A stretch of 64,000 nucleotides of DNA, taken from NCBI RefSeq assembly GCF_004359505.1, contig NZ_SCWE01000002.1, positions 349,665 through 413,664 of the forward strand, in the 5' to 3' direction. Below the pieces are notes generated by a model, which ran no database searches, was not told where the DNA came from, and was given only the letters and a program-made list of their open reading frames with translations. Source of the stretch: Macrococcus hajekii (GTDB lineage Bacteria > Bacillota > Bacilli > Staphylococcales > Staphylococcaceae). The position numbers and the translations under genes were made by a program. Shown here in pieces: positions 33,112-40,537 of this stretch (positions are counted from its first letter, which is position 1; the number at the start of each line of letters is the position of its first letter).

Positions 33112-33954
33112 ATGCCGATGGAAAATACTTTATTCACCGTTAATCATTACGCTAGTTTAGACGCTCATTCACATACAGGAACACTTAACTATACATTCAG
33201 CGAATTAGTGGACTATCTAAGTTATAGCACCATTTCAGATAACAAATATGAGGGCGGTCTCTTCCTTATCGGTGAAATGTCAGACACGCACCGTATTAAT
33301 GACCATATCATCAATAAGCACGGGTTAGCGATTGATTATGACGAGTTGCCCGAGGGTTTTGATTTAGTACAGCAGATTAAGGACACATTAGGCTTCTCAT
33401 GGATATGCTTCTCAACGCATAATCACACCGCACATAAGCCACGTTTACGCCTGGTGATACCTTTATCAAGTCCACTTCATAACGACTACTACAAGCACGC
33501 TATAGACGTGATAGACGAAGCGTTAGGCGTGAAGAGTGACCCTAGCAGTGTGAAGCTGAGTCAAGTACAAGCACGCCAGGTACTCAAAACCGCTTCAAGT
33601 GATCGTGTGTTTGAGTATAATGAAACACATTTACTTGATACGACTAAGCTAGTAGAAATGATTAAACAGCGACAGCTTAAATATAAGCCTTTAACCGCTT
33701 CTACAGGAAAAAGAAATAGTGAACATTGGTCTATAGCACGGGGGCATATAGCAGAGGGTGAGGGTCGTAATGAAGCCCTGGCAAGTTTGACAGGCTTATT
33801 ACTGAGAAGATATGTCCCGTTAGATGTGACTATTCAATTATTGGAACATTGGAACGCTAGCAATCAACCGCCCCTAAGTGAAAAAGAGTTTGTAACAACT
33901 GTTAAATCAATCATAAAGATAGAGACTAAAAGACGAGGGAGTGAAGTCTTATAA
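33112..33954 (+). CDS. Island primase (Pri) with PriCT-1-like C terminus
   Basis: The 280 residues resemble the small primase of SaPI and phage replication modules. The N-terminal part (ICFSTHNHTAHKPRLRLVIPLSSPL, about 95-120) is of the primase-polymerase type found in plasmid primases; the C-terminal part (about 210-275; GEGRNEALASLTGLLLRRYVPLDVTIQLLEHWN) is PriCT-1-like. The helicase gene follows after 5 nt. Together they should start replication at the downstream iteron region. Confidence 0.82.
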   Translation: MPMENTLFTVNHYASLDAHSHTGTLNYTFSELVDYLSYSTISDNKYEGGLFLIGEMSDTHRINDHIINKHGLAIDYDELPEGFDLVQQIKDTLGFSWICFSTHNHTAHKPRLRLVIPLSSPLHNDYYKHAIDVIDEALGVKSDPSSVKLSQVQARQVLKTASSDRVFEYNETHLLDTTKLVEMIKQRQLKYKPLTASTGKRNSEHWSIARGHIAEGEGRNEALASLTGLLLRRYVPLDVTIQLLEHWNASNQPPLSEKEFVTTVKSIIKIETKRRGSEVL

Positions 33955-33959
33955 ACATT

Positions 33960-35468
33960 TTGGAAGAGATCAGACAGGAAGCACAACAGGAAGCGGAAGC
34001 ACTCGAAGATATTAAAGGTTTGCCGTTAAAAGAAAGGCTTCATCAAATCGGTATGAATGAAAGAGCGTTACAAGTAGCACAGCATAAGGAAGAGGGGAAG
34101 CCAGGGAACGCACCTAAAACGTTAGACCCTGTAAGATGTGCAAGGCTATTGACCAAAGAAGTCCCCTTTATTCTCTTTGATAGCGAGGAAAATACCAAGC
34201 TAGCTATGTACCTGGATAATGACGGTATTTATACACAGAACTATAGTCTGATTAAGCGTGTTATTGCCTGGTTAGAGCCACGGCATAACAGCAATAAGGC
34301 GGAAGATGTGATTTACCATATTAAGAACTTAGTGGGTATCAAGAAAAAAACACAGTCACCCTATTTAATACCAGTAGGGAATGGCGTATATAACCGACAG
34401 ACAGGACAATTAGAGCCATTTAGCCCCGATTATATATTTACGACCAAAGTCAGCACACCATACATAGAGGGTATCAAGTCCCCTATGATTGATGGTTGGA
34501 CTATTGACGATTGGCTTAAAGAAATAGCTTGTCATGATAACGAGATCGTCACTCTTTTATGGCAAGTCCTAAACGACAGCTTAAATGGTAACTACACCCG
34601 TAAAAAAGCCATCTTTTTAGTAGGTGACGGGAACAATGGTAAGGGTACATTTCAAGATTTAATCAAGTACCTGGTCGGTGAGGAAAATGTCGCTTATCTG
34701 AAAATAGACGAGTTCGAGAAACAGTTTAAGACAAGCGTCTTGTTCGGTAAGACAGTCGTAATTGGCGATGATGTACCCGTAGGCGTATATATTGACGACT
34801 CTTCTACCTTTAAGAGCGTCACAACGGGCGACAGTGTACTAGTTGAGTTTAAAGGTAAACAGCCCTATAGTACTAATTTTTATTGTACGGTTATACAGTC
34901 CACTAACGGTATGCCACGCTTTAAGGATAAGACTAATGGTAATCTAAGACGGCTGTTAATTGTACCCTTTGAAGCGGACTTTAACGGACAGGTCGAGAAC
35001 AGGAAGATAAAAGACGAGTACATTAAAAATAAAGAAGTCCTACAGTATGTATTGAGTAAAGCTATTAAATTGGACTTTGAAAATTTCACTATCCCAACCG
35101 CTTCACAGCGACAGTTAGATGTCTTCATGCAAGACAATGATCCTGTATATGATTTTAAAGTAAATGTCTTTGATGAATGGCTAAAAGGTCGAAGTATCAA
35201 ATACTTGCCCCAGGCGTTCGTATATGAAGCATACGAGCGGTATATAGAGCATAACAATGGTAAGCCACTAGGGGAACGTCAGTTTGTTCAAAGGCTTTCT
35301 AAGTACCTGGGGAAAGAGTGGGAAAGCGGACAGCCTAGAAAGTTAACGACAGATAAACATATTCAAATTATTAATGAACTTGCAGAGAAAGAGCATATCA
35401 CTTTTAACATTCAGCGTACTAAGACTTATAGAAACTTCATAAATAACTCAATTAAGTTAGTGGGCTAA
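33960..35468 (+). CDS. SF3 helicase, D5/P4-type replication protein (Rep)
   Basis: Hexameric replicative helicase-initiator of the phage/plasmid primase P4 family. The 502 residues show Walker A GDGNNGKGT (about 222-230), Walker B and following acidic residues (VVIGDDVP), the motif C region (IQSTNGMPRF) and the arginine finger in NLRRLLIVPF. The start appears to be TTG at 33960, with a weak ribosome binding site. SaPI Rep proteins have this domain and bind iterons beside their own gene, as seen here. Confidence 0.88.
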   Translation: MEEIRQEAQQEAEALEDIKGLPLKERLHQIGMNERALQVAQHKEEGKPGNAPKTLDPVRCARLLTKEVPFILFDSEENTKLAMYLDNDGIYTQNYSLIKRVIAWLEPRHNSNKAEDVIYHIKNLVGIKKKTQSPYLIPVGNGVYNRQTGQLEPFSPDYIFTTKVSTPYIEGIKSPMIDGWTIDDWLKEIACHDNEIVTLLWQVLNDSLNGNYTRKKAIFLVGDGNNGKGTFQDLIKYLVGEENVAYLKIDEFEKQFKTSVLFGKTVVIGDDVPVGVYIDDSSTFKSVTTGDSVLVEFKGKQPYSTNFYCTVIQSTNGMPRFKDKTNGNLRRLLIVPFEADFNGQVENRKIKDEYIKNKEVLQYVLSKAIKLDFENFTIPTASQRQLDVFMQDNDPVYDFKVNVFDEWLKGRSIKYLPQAFVYEAYERYIEHNNGKPLGERQFVQRLSKYLGKEWESGQPRKLTTDKHIQIINELAEKEHITFNIQRTKTYRNFINNSIKLVG

Positions 35469-35758
35469 AATACTACATTACAATGATTTTTACTACACTT
35501 TTACTACGCCTTTTTTATACTAACGTAGCATGGATAAAACCTTTAATATCAATACTTACAGCGTTTTTTACTACGTTACTACACTATTTTAATAAGTTAT
35601 AAAAATATATATAAAAAGAGTATAAGAAAGAATATATATAATAATTTTAAAAATAAATGTAGTATCGTAGTTTTTTTCTTTGAAATCGATGGGGGAGTAA
35701 GGGTCAACTGTGCTACATTAGATAATTTTAATGTAGTACCTAATGTAGTAACGTAGCA
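35469..35758. other. Candidate island replication origin (iterons flanking AT-rich core)
   Basis: This gene-free stretch behind rep has a left set of TACTAC motifs (35471, 35491, 35502, 35569 and 35577, plus CGTAGC at 35524), an almost pure A/T stretch (about 35586-35655), and a right set in the reverse sense: AATGTAGTA at 35656, 35730 and 35742, TCGTAGT at 35665, TGCTACATT at 35711 and ACGTAGCA at 35751. SaPI origins are known to be two iteron sets around an AT-rich region next to rep. Confidence 0.78.
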
Positions 35759-35779
35759 AAAATTAAGGAGGCTAACCCT

Positions 35780-36028
35780 ATGCAAAAAGAGTTTTACGGT
35801 GAGAAACTCACCCAGGAACAGTTAAAGACCATGGATAGAATGATAGATCACTTTAAGAAGCGGTGGGAAGTGGCCAGTATCGAAAAAGAGTTTATAGAAA
35901 CGACTTATCACGATGACGGAACAGTCACTAAAAGTGTGGTCTTTCAGTTCACTTTAGCGGAAGAGATCAGAGAAGTCATTACACATATACTAACGGAGGA
36001 TATTATCAATGAATGTAAAGCTGTTTAG
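35780..36028 (+). CDS. Hypothetical island protein, 82 aa
   Basis: A Glu-rich helical protein (LTQEQLKTMDRMIDHFKKRWEVASIEKEF) with a perfect AAGGAGG upstream of its ATG. It starts right after the last iteron and overlaps the next gene by 20 nt. Not recognised. Confidence 0.7.
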   Translation: MQKEFYGEKLTQEQLKTMDRMIDHFKKRWEVASIEKEFIETTYHDDGTVTKSVVFQFTLAEEIREVITHILTEDIINECKAV

Positions 36029-36272
36029 TAAGCAATCTATAGAAGTTTCACCCTACACAAATAGATATGGTGATGTATCAACAAGAAGAAAAGAGACACA
36101 AGAAGAGTACGAAGCACGGCTAAATGACTTCTTGGAACAGCACCACATTATAGATATTAAACCTATCTATGATGGTGATTGGGACGAGGGCGGTGGCGGT
36201 ATCTACTGTGAACTTATGGTGATGTATGAGCCTAGAGAAGTCAATAACCCGTTTGCTAGTAAATATATTTAG
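36009..36272 (+). CDS. Hypothetical island protein, 87 aa
   Basis: The 87 residues have a polar N-terminal half (SPYTNRYGDVSTRRKETQEEYEARLNDFLEQH) and a C-terminal beta-like segment with a Gly run (DGDWDEGGGGIYCELMVMYEP). GGAGG lies 5 nt before the ATG, inside the preceding gene. Not recognised. Confidence 0.7.
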   Translation: MNVKLFSKQSIEVSPYTNRYGDVSTRRKETQEEYEARLNDFLEQHHIIDIKPIYDGDWDEGGGGIYCELMVMYEPREVNNPFASKYI

Positions 36273-36336
36273 TATGTTTTTGGGAAATACAAAATAATAA
36301 ATTTGTACTTATGTAAAGGACGGTGAGAAGCAAAGA

Positions 36337-37155
36337 GTGAAGTCATTATTAATTGAGTACCTCGAATCGAAGCGGCTCACCCAGGCCATGATAGAGAAGT
36401 GTAACGATGAAGCAGAACTTAAGATATTGAAGAGTATATTAAATGAATTGAACTTCATCATCAAGTGGATAGAGTGCGGTCACAATCCGACAGACTACAG
36501 AGGGATAAACAGGCGACAAGTTTACCTGGTAGATCAGCAAACACTTGAAATGGCTGTAGAAGATAATCATTACAGAAAAATATCAGATGAAGAGTATAGT
36601 GACTACCTACTTAATGACAACCATTTAAGCAGCCGAATGTTAAAAGGACTATCAAATAGAGAGATAGAGACGTTCATCATGATGAAGTGTGAGGGCATGA
36701 GTGCCGGGGACGTTGCGGAACTACTCGGTATAAAAACAACCTCTGTAGAATCATTCATAGAAAGGGCAAAAACGAAGCTGGCAGCGAACTTAGAAGATTT
36801 CGAAGTAGAACAGCTGATAAAAGAAAGCCGCTTCTCTATGAAGAAGCTAGAAGCGGTTATTATGTTGTCCTCTTATGATTACCAGACGGACACACTTAAC
36901 TTCATGAATGAATCATCTGACGAGTATCGAATCACTCAATACTATTTAAGGAAACTAAAGCGAGTTGAGAAAAGGGTCTATCTGCTTAAAAGATGTTGTG
37001 GGAAAACGATATTAGAAATATCTGAGCAGTTGAAAACGAAGCAAGAAACAGTAGAGAAGAACTTTATCAATGCTCATAACTTATTGAGCGAACAGTTGGG
37101 CTGTGAGCCTATTAAACAGACAAGACGCATATCAAAGACAGTAAGAAGTGCGTAA
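36337..37155 (+). CDS. Tandem sigma-region-4-like HTH protein
   Basis: The 272 residues hold two segments that look like sigma70 region 4 or ArpU/RinA-type helix-turn-helix: about 105-150 (LSNREIETFIMMKCEGMSAGDVAELLGIKTTSVESFIERAKTKL) and about 210-255 (RVEKRVYLLKRCCGKTILEISEQLKTKQETVEKNFINAHNLL). It starts at GTG 36337. Phage late-gene activators and island regulators have such folds, so a transcription role is likely; the tandem arrangement is unusual. Confidence 0.7.
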   Translation: MKSLLIEYLESKRLTQAMIEKCNDEAELKILKSILNELNFIIKWIECGHNPTDYRGINRRQVYLVDQQTLEMAVEDNHYRKISDEEYSDYLLNDNHLSSRMLKGLSNREIETFIMMKCEGMSAGDVAELLGIKTTSVESFIERAKTKLAANLEDFEVEQLIKESRFSMKKLEAVIMLSSYDYQTDTLNFMNESSDEYRITQYYLRKLKRVEKRVYLLKRCCGKTILEISEQLKTKQETVEKNFINAHNLLSEQLGCEPIKQTRRISKTVRSA

Positions 37156-37484
37156 AGTAAAAATACTTTACGATATTCATGGCGGTTTTTCAAAAGGTGG
37201 TCTATATGGATAAAGCAGTGAGCAACTATTTAGAGCATAAATTAATTGACCTTAAACCCTTGATATAGAGCCTTTTCTGTCATTTTATAATGCAAATTAA
37301 TGTAATTTTAGCGAGGTTTTGAGGGCTATTGATTAAAGTTTAATTAACATTAAAAAACACTGTCATATCAACGGTTACAGCTATTTTTGACTTTAATTTA
37401 TTTTAATTTCAGTGACTTTTAAAAGGTTGCATTTCTCAATATATTTAGGTGTTTCAGCTCTATATAACAAGCGAGGTGATGAAT
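37156..37484. other. Gene-poor stretch of the island
   Basis: AT-rich. It contains a 20-codon frame at 37206-37268 (MDKAVSNYLEHKLIDLKPLI) with a good AAAGGTGG site, possibly a remnant or a leader peptide. It also contains AAACCCTTGATATA at 37254-37267, which recurs at 40642-40655 near attR. No other gene is seen. Confidence 0.5.
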
Positions 37485-37976
37485 ATGGCTTATACAGGCG
37501 TTAGTAAGCCCTATAAGGAACAGTTTATAGAGGTAGATATTAATAAAGCTAAGAACTTAATTAAACGCCCAGGCGTTAGAAGAGTGGGCGTGAAGATAGA
37601 GAACACTGAATTTAATTGCACAATAGAGGGCGTACAAGTGGGCTATGGCTTTAGACTGTTCTTTAAATGTAATTACTGTGATAGTCGAGTGACTAAACTA
37701 TATTTAAAAGACCATGGCTTAAAATGTCGTCACTGTATCGACTTTAACTATATCTCACAGCAAGCAACTAAGACTGATCTAGTCTATGAATTTCATCTAA
37801 TGAAGCGGTATGGCCGTATGTTAGACCCTAATTTCACTATGCCACATGGTATATCAACCCGTTGCCCCTGGAAGCCTAAGAATATGCACCAAAAGACTTA
37901 TGACAAGATAAGGCACAAGTATTTGATAGTACAGAACAAAGCTATAAATAAGTGGCTTGCAATGGTCAATTTATAA
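37485..37976 (+). CDS. Zinc-ribbon protein of unknown function, 163 aa
   Basis: A basic protein with two CxxC pairs (CNYC and CRHC) 21 residues apart, about 64-88, as in a zinc ribbon; a further Cys-Pro segment follows (STRCPWKPKNMHQKTYDKIRHKYL). I choose ATG 37485 (GAGGTG 8 nt upstream) over an upstream in-frame start at 37449. Similar short zinc proteins occur in staphylococcal phages and plasmids; no function can be assigned. Confidence 0.7.
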   Translation: MAYTGVSKPYKEQFIEVDINKAKNLIKRPGVRRVGVKIENTEFNCTIEGVQVGYGFRLFFKCNYCDSRVTKLYLKDHGLKCRHCIDFNYISQQATKTDLVYEFHLMKRYGRMLDPNFTMPHGISTRCPWKPKNMHQKTYDKIRHKYLIVQNKAINKWLAMVNL

Positions 37977-38426
37977 CCGCTTCTGATGGTCATTATTCCG
38001 ACGAACTCAAATCGCTCAACAGAGCCATTTACAGCGAAAAACTATAACAAGGTTTAGGCAAGGTATAGCGAACTTTTAAAATGTCCTAGAATGGCTTTAA
38101 ATAGCGTTTTAGAGTGTTTGGGAATGGTAAGGTTTTCGGGAGGTAACTGAAAACGATAAGATTATGACAAGGTATAGAAAGATTTTAGCAAGATAAGACC
38201 CTCCCCCTAGAACAAATCAGCTATCAAAACAGAAAACAAGGAACGGTATGGGGACTCTTCTTTCCACATTTAAAGCACTTTTTCTTCACGTGAGGGGGGT
38301 GCAAAAAGGGGAGGGGGGGTACGCTTGACAATCCCAGTAACGACGCTAAGGAAACACATTATGGGGTGTATAAATAATGATGATTTATTGAATAAGATGT
38401 GTGAATAATAGAGAAGAGGTGAAGTT
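37977..38426. other. Non-coding stretch with short repeats and G-tracts
   Basis: No gene is seen over 450 bp. The left part repeats CAAGGT(A/T)TAG (38049, 38062 and 38168 areas). The right part has G-tracts unusual for the island: GAGGGGGGTG near 38292 and GGGGAGGGGGGGTACG near 38307, preceded by CCCTCCCCC near 38201. Cos sites of staphylococcal phages are also G/C-rich, so a packaging site is possible; this is a guess. Confidence 0.4.
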
Positions 38427-38633
38427 ATGAAACAAAATAAAAAGCGTTTAGATGGTGAGCCTATAAGTGTTAAAGAGTTTTTAAAATCATTAGAAGATGC
38501 AGAGAAAAGGCAAGAACAGAGAAGACAGAAACAAAAGCTAAAACAACCTAACCGTTTAGATGGAAAGCCTTATACTAAGGAAGAAACAGAAAGTTTCTTT
38601 AAAAAAGCATTAGAAAGAGAAGTAGAAAAATGA
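38427..38633 (+). CDS. Small charged island protein with internal repeat, 68 aa
   Basis: Very rich in Lys, Arg, Glu and Gln. RLDGEPISVKEFLKSLE (about 7-23) is echoed by RLDGKPYTKEETESFFKKALE (about 44-64), suggesting duplication of a 35-residue unit. AGAGGTG lies 7 nt upstream of the ATG. A GC-rich terminator follows. Function unknown. Confidence 0.65.
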   Translation: MKQNKKRLDGEPISVKEFLKSLEDAEKRQEQRRQKQKLKQPNRLDGKPYTKEETESFFKKALEREVEK

Positions 38634-38644
38634 AATGTGAGTAA

Positions 38645-38674
38645 GCCCCCGTTTAATGTGACGGGGGTGTTTTC
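38645..38674 (+). terminator. Terminator after the 68-aa gene
   Basis: CCCCCGT pairs with ACGGGGG around an 8-nt loop; a T-rich tract follows. It separates the island core from the cargo module. Confidence 0.85.
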
Positions 38675-38891
38675 ATATTGTAAGATAATAAAAAGTTAAT
38701 AAATGTAATTATTTTATAGAATTAAAGATATTGCGGGAGATTTCACAGTGTTGTTTTTTCTGTACTTTTTGTCAAAAATCATAATAAAAAGTTAGTTTTT
38801 AATAACTATATGTAAATAAATGATGTATAAAAATATGTCTATTAAATGGCTATAAAATTTTATGAATATAAGATTATTTGTCAACTAAATG

Positions 38892-38919
38892 TTGCGAATA
38901 CGCTACATTTGGGTATAAT
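38892..38919 (+). promoter_or_regulatory. Promoter of the cargo module
   Basis: TTGCGA (38892-38897), a 16-bp spacer and TATAAT (38914-38919). Predicted transcript start is near 38926, 8 nt before a long inverted repeat. Confidence 0.7.
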
Positions 38920-38925
38920 TAAAGT

Positions 38926-39046
38926 ACCAGCAAACACAAAAATAGAACATATGTTCCCTGTTAGTTAAGACAAACTTTTTGTCAGATCAACAGAATATTT
39001 TAACAACATGACAAAAAGACAGTATCAAGACTGTCTATTTTTGTGT
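38926..39046 (+). ncRNA. Predicted structured RNA upstream of the DUF4065 gene
   Basis: A perfect 13-nt inverted repeat, ACACAAAAATAGA (38934-38946) and TCTATTTTTGTGT (39034-39046), encloses smaller hairpins: GACAAA/TTTGTC (38969-38983) flanked by CTGTT/AACAG, and AGACAGT/ACTGTCT (39017-39036) followed by a T-run like a terminator. No frame of useful size is present. It could be a small RNA of about 120 nt, or a leader that controls the gene pair. Confidence 0.55.
38945..38956. promoter_or_regulatory. LexA-type palindrome (SOS box-like)
   Basis: GAACATATGTTC matches the core of the Gram-positive LexA box CGAAC-N4-GTTCG with the outer C and G replaced by A and C. It lies about 20 bp downstream of the predicted transcript start, where binding would block transcription. 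Confidence 0.55.
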
Positions 39047-39095
39047 AGAAAACTATATTAAATCTTAAAAAGGTTTAATGAAAGGAGATAGTATC

Positions 39096-39524
39096 ATGAG
39101 AGAATTAGTTAATCACATTTTAGCTGTAGCAGACGAACATGGCTTGGAAATAACTAATTTGCAATTACAAAAAATATTATATTTCTCATTAATTGAAGCA
39201 TTTAGACGTAGAATTTTAACTAGAGCTCAATTGTTAGAAATTTATACTCAACCTTTCTTAGTATGGAGATATGGACCAGTAGTCGAAGATTTATATGAAG
39301 AATATAAGATATATGGAAGTTCTCCCATTTTAGAATATGGAACAGTAAGTGAAAGATTAAATGGACTCAATGAGTTTATAGATAGTCAATTGAGAAGAAG
39401 ACCTTTTGATCTAGTTAATGAAAGTCATCAACACATGCATTGGATTAATAACCAAGATGCTATCGTTTATGGACGAAGTGACATTGAATATACTTTAGAT
39501 GATTTATTACAAGAGGCTAGTTGA
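39096..39524 (+). CDS. DUF4065 (Panacea/SocA-like) protein, putative antitoxin
   Basis: The 142 residues have the DUF4065 pattern: LQLQKILYFSLIEAF (about 22-36) and FLVWRYGPVVEDLYEEYKIYG (about 54-74). Proteins of this family include the proteolytic adaptor SocA and the antitoxin PanA, which neutralises many unrelated toxins encoded beside it. The ATG at 39096 has AAAGGAGA upstream; an in-frame ATG at 39078 has none. The membrane-protein gene starts 2 nt after the stop. Antitoxin function is inferred from family and pairing. Confidence 0.8.
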   Translation: MRELVNHILAVADEHGLEITNLQLQKILYFSLIEAFRRRILTRAQLLEIYTQPFLVWRYGPVVEDLYEEYKIYGSSPILEYGTVSERLNGLNEFIDSQLRRRPFDLVNESHQHMHWINNQDAIVYGRSDIEYTLDDLLQEAS

Positions 39525-39526
39525 AC

Positions 39527-40537
39527 ATGAACAATGTCGAGATTTTCCGCAATGAATATATAGATCCCCAAAATAAACCTTTTACTGACCAACTTCATAA
39601 ATTATTATTGAATTACTCATCAGGTCAATATGATAAATTAGATCCTCAAAAAGAATATATCCAAAATCTATTTGAAGCATGCGAGGGAATGGAACCCTCC
39701 ATGCTTCCTTATGCGTCTATTACAACAAAAGTTTTTAATTTTGATGAAAAGAATAAAGAAAATGATTTAAATGACTTTAAAGGATTTATCTCTGAATGTT
39801 TATTAGAGCATTATAACCATTATGTTACAGGTGAAGAAGAATTAAAAAGATATTCTTCACAATATAAAGTATTAAGAAAATTTATAGAGCATTTCGATTT
39901 GGCTGTTAGTCAAAGAAATTCACTTTATGTGAGACAAAATAGTGATATAAACCGATTTAATAAATTTATTAAGAAACACGAGAAGAAACTAGAAGAATTT
40001 GGTCAACTAGAAACAAGGATTGATAAATTATCAGAAGACAAAAATCAAATTTACACTCAATTTGTAGCGATTCTAGGTATATTTACATCTATAATGTTTG
40101 CGGTTATTGGTGGCTTTAATGAAGTGACTACTTTAGCAAAAAGTGTACATAGTACGCCTTTACCTAAACTTCTTATTTTCTTATCTTTAGTTATGCTGGG
40201 TATAAATTTCTTAGTATTCATGTCTTATAATGCAATAAGTAAGCTGACTAACTTACCTTTAAGAAGTTGTCATTGTGAAAAAGATGGAAATGGTAATGTA
40301 ATAGATTGTAATTGTAGATTCCATGAAAAGCACCCTACTGTTGTTATTTCAAGTACAGTATTCATATTGATAGCTTTATTAGGCTTTACCTTGGGAGCAT
40401 TATATGATGAAGAACCTAATATGCAAATTGCCCCTCTTAACGATGAATTAGTTTCCGAATATCTCATAGCATTAGTTCCAATAAGTTTAATAGGTTATAT
40501 ATTATTTAGGTTATTTAAACTTAGAGATAAATTATAG
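39527..40537 (+). CDS. Four-helix membrane protein with CxC...CxC loop, putative toxin or defence effector
   Basis: The 336 residues have an N-terminal soluble part of about 175 residues that ends in a predicted coiled coil (about 140-176), four membrane helices (about 178-198, 215-235, 271-292 and 312-330) and, between helices two and three, a loop with C248, C250, C261 and C263 that could bind a metal. Start ATG 39527 has GAGG at 39513. It forms a tight operon with the DUF4065 gene. Family not recognised; an effector that acts on the membrane is an inference from the pairing. Confidence 0.65.
   Translation: MNNVEIFRNEYIDPQNKPFTDQLHKLLLNYSSGQYDKLDPQKEYIQNLFEACEGMEPSMLPYASITTKVFNFDEKNKENDLNDFKGFISECLLEHYNHYVTGEEELKRYSSQYKVLRKFIEHFDLAVSQRNSLYVRQNSDINRFNKFIKKHEKKLEEFGQLETRIDKLSEDKNQIYTQFVAILGIFTSIMFAVIGGFNEVTTLAKSVHSTPLPKLLIFLSLVMLGINFLVFMSYNAISKLTNLPLRSCHCEKDGNGNVIDCNCRFHEKHPTVVISSTVFILIALLGFTLGALYDEEPNMQIAPLNDELVSEYLIALVPISLIGYILFRLFKLRDKL

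Noticed and set aside
38286..38301. parS-like TTCTTCACGTGAGGGG in the island
   Set aside because: Only the central CACGTGA is kept; about 10 of 16 positions match.
38934..39046. Type III toxin-antitoxin RNA (tandem repeats) or retron RNA
   Set aside because: There are no direct repeats typical of type III antitoxins and no reverse transcriptase gene nearby.
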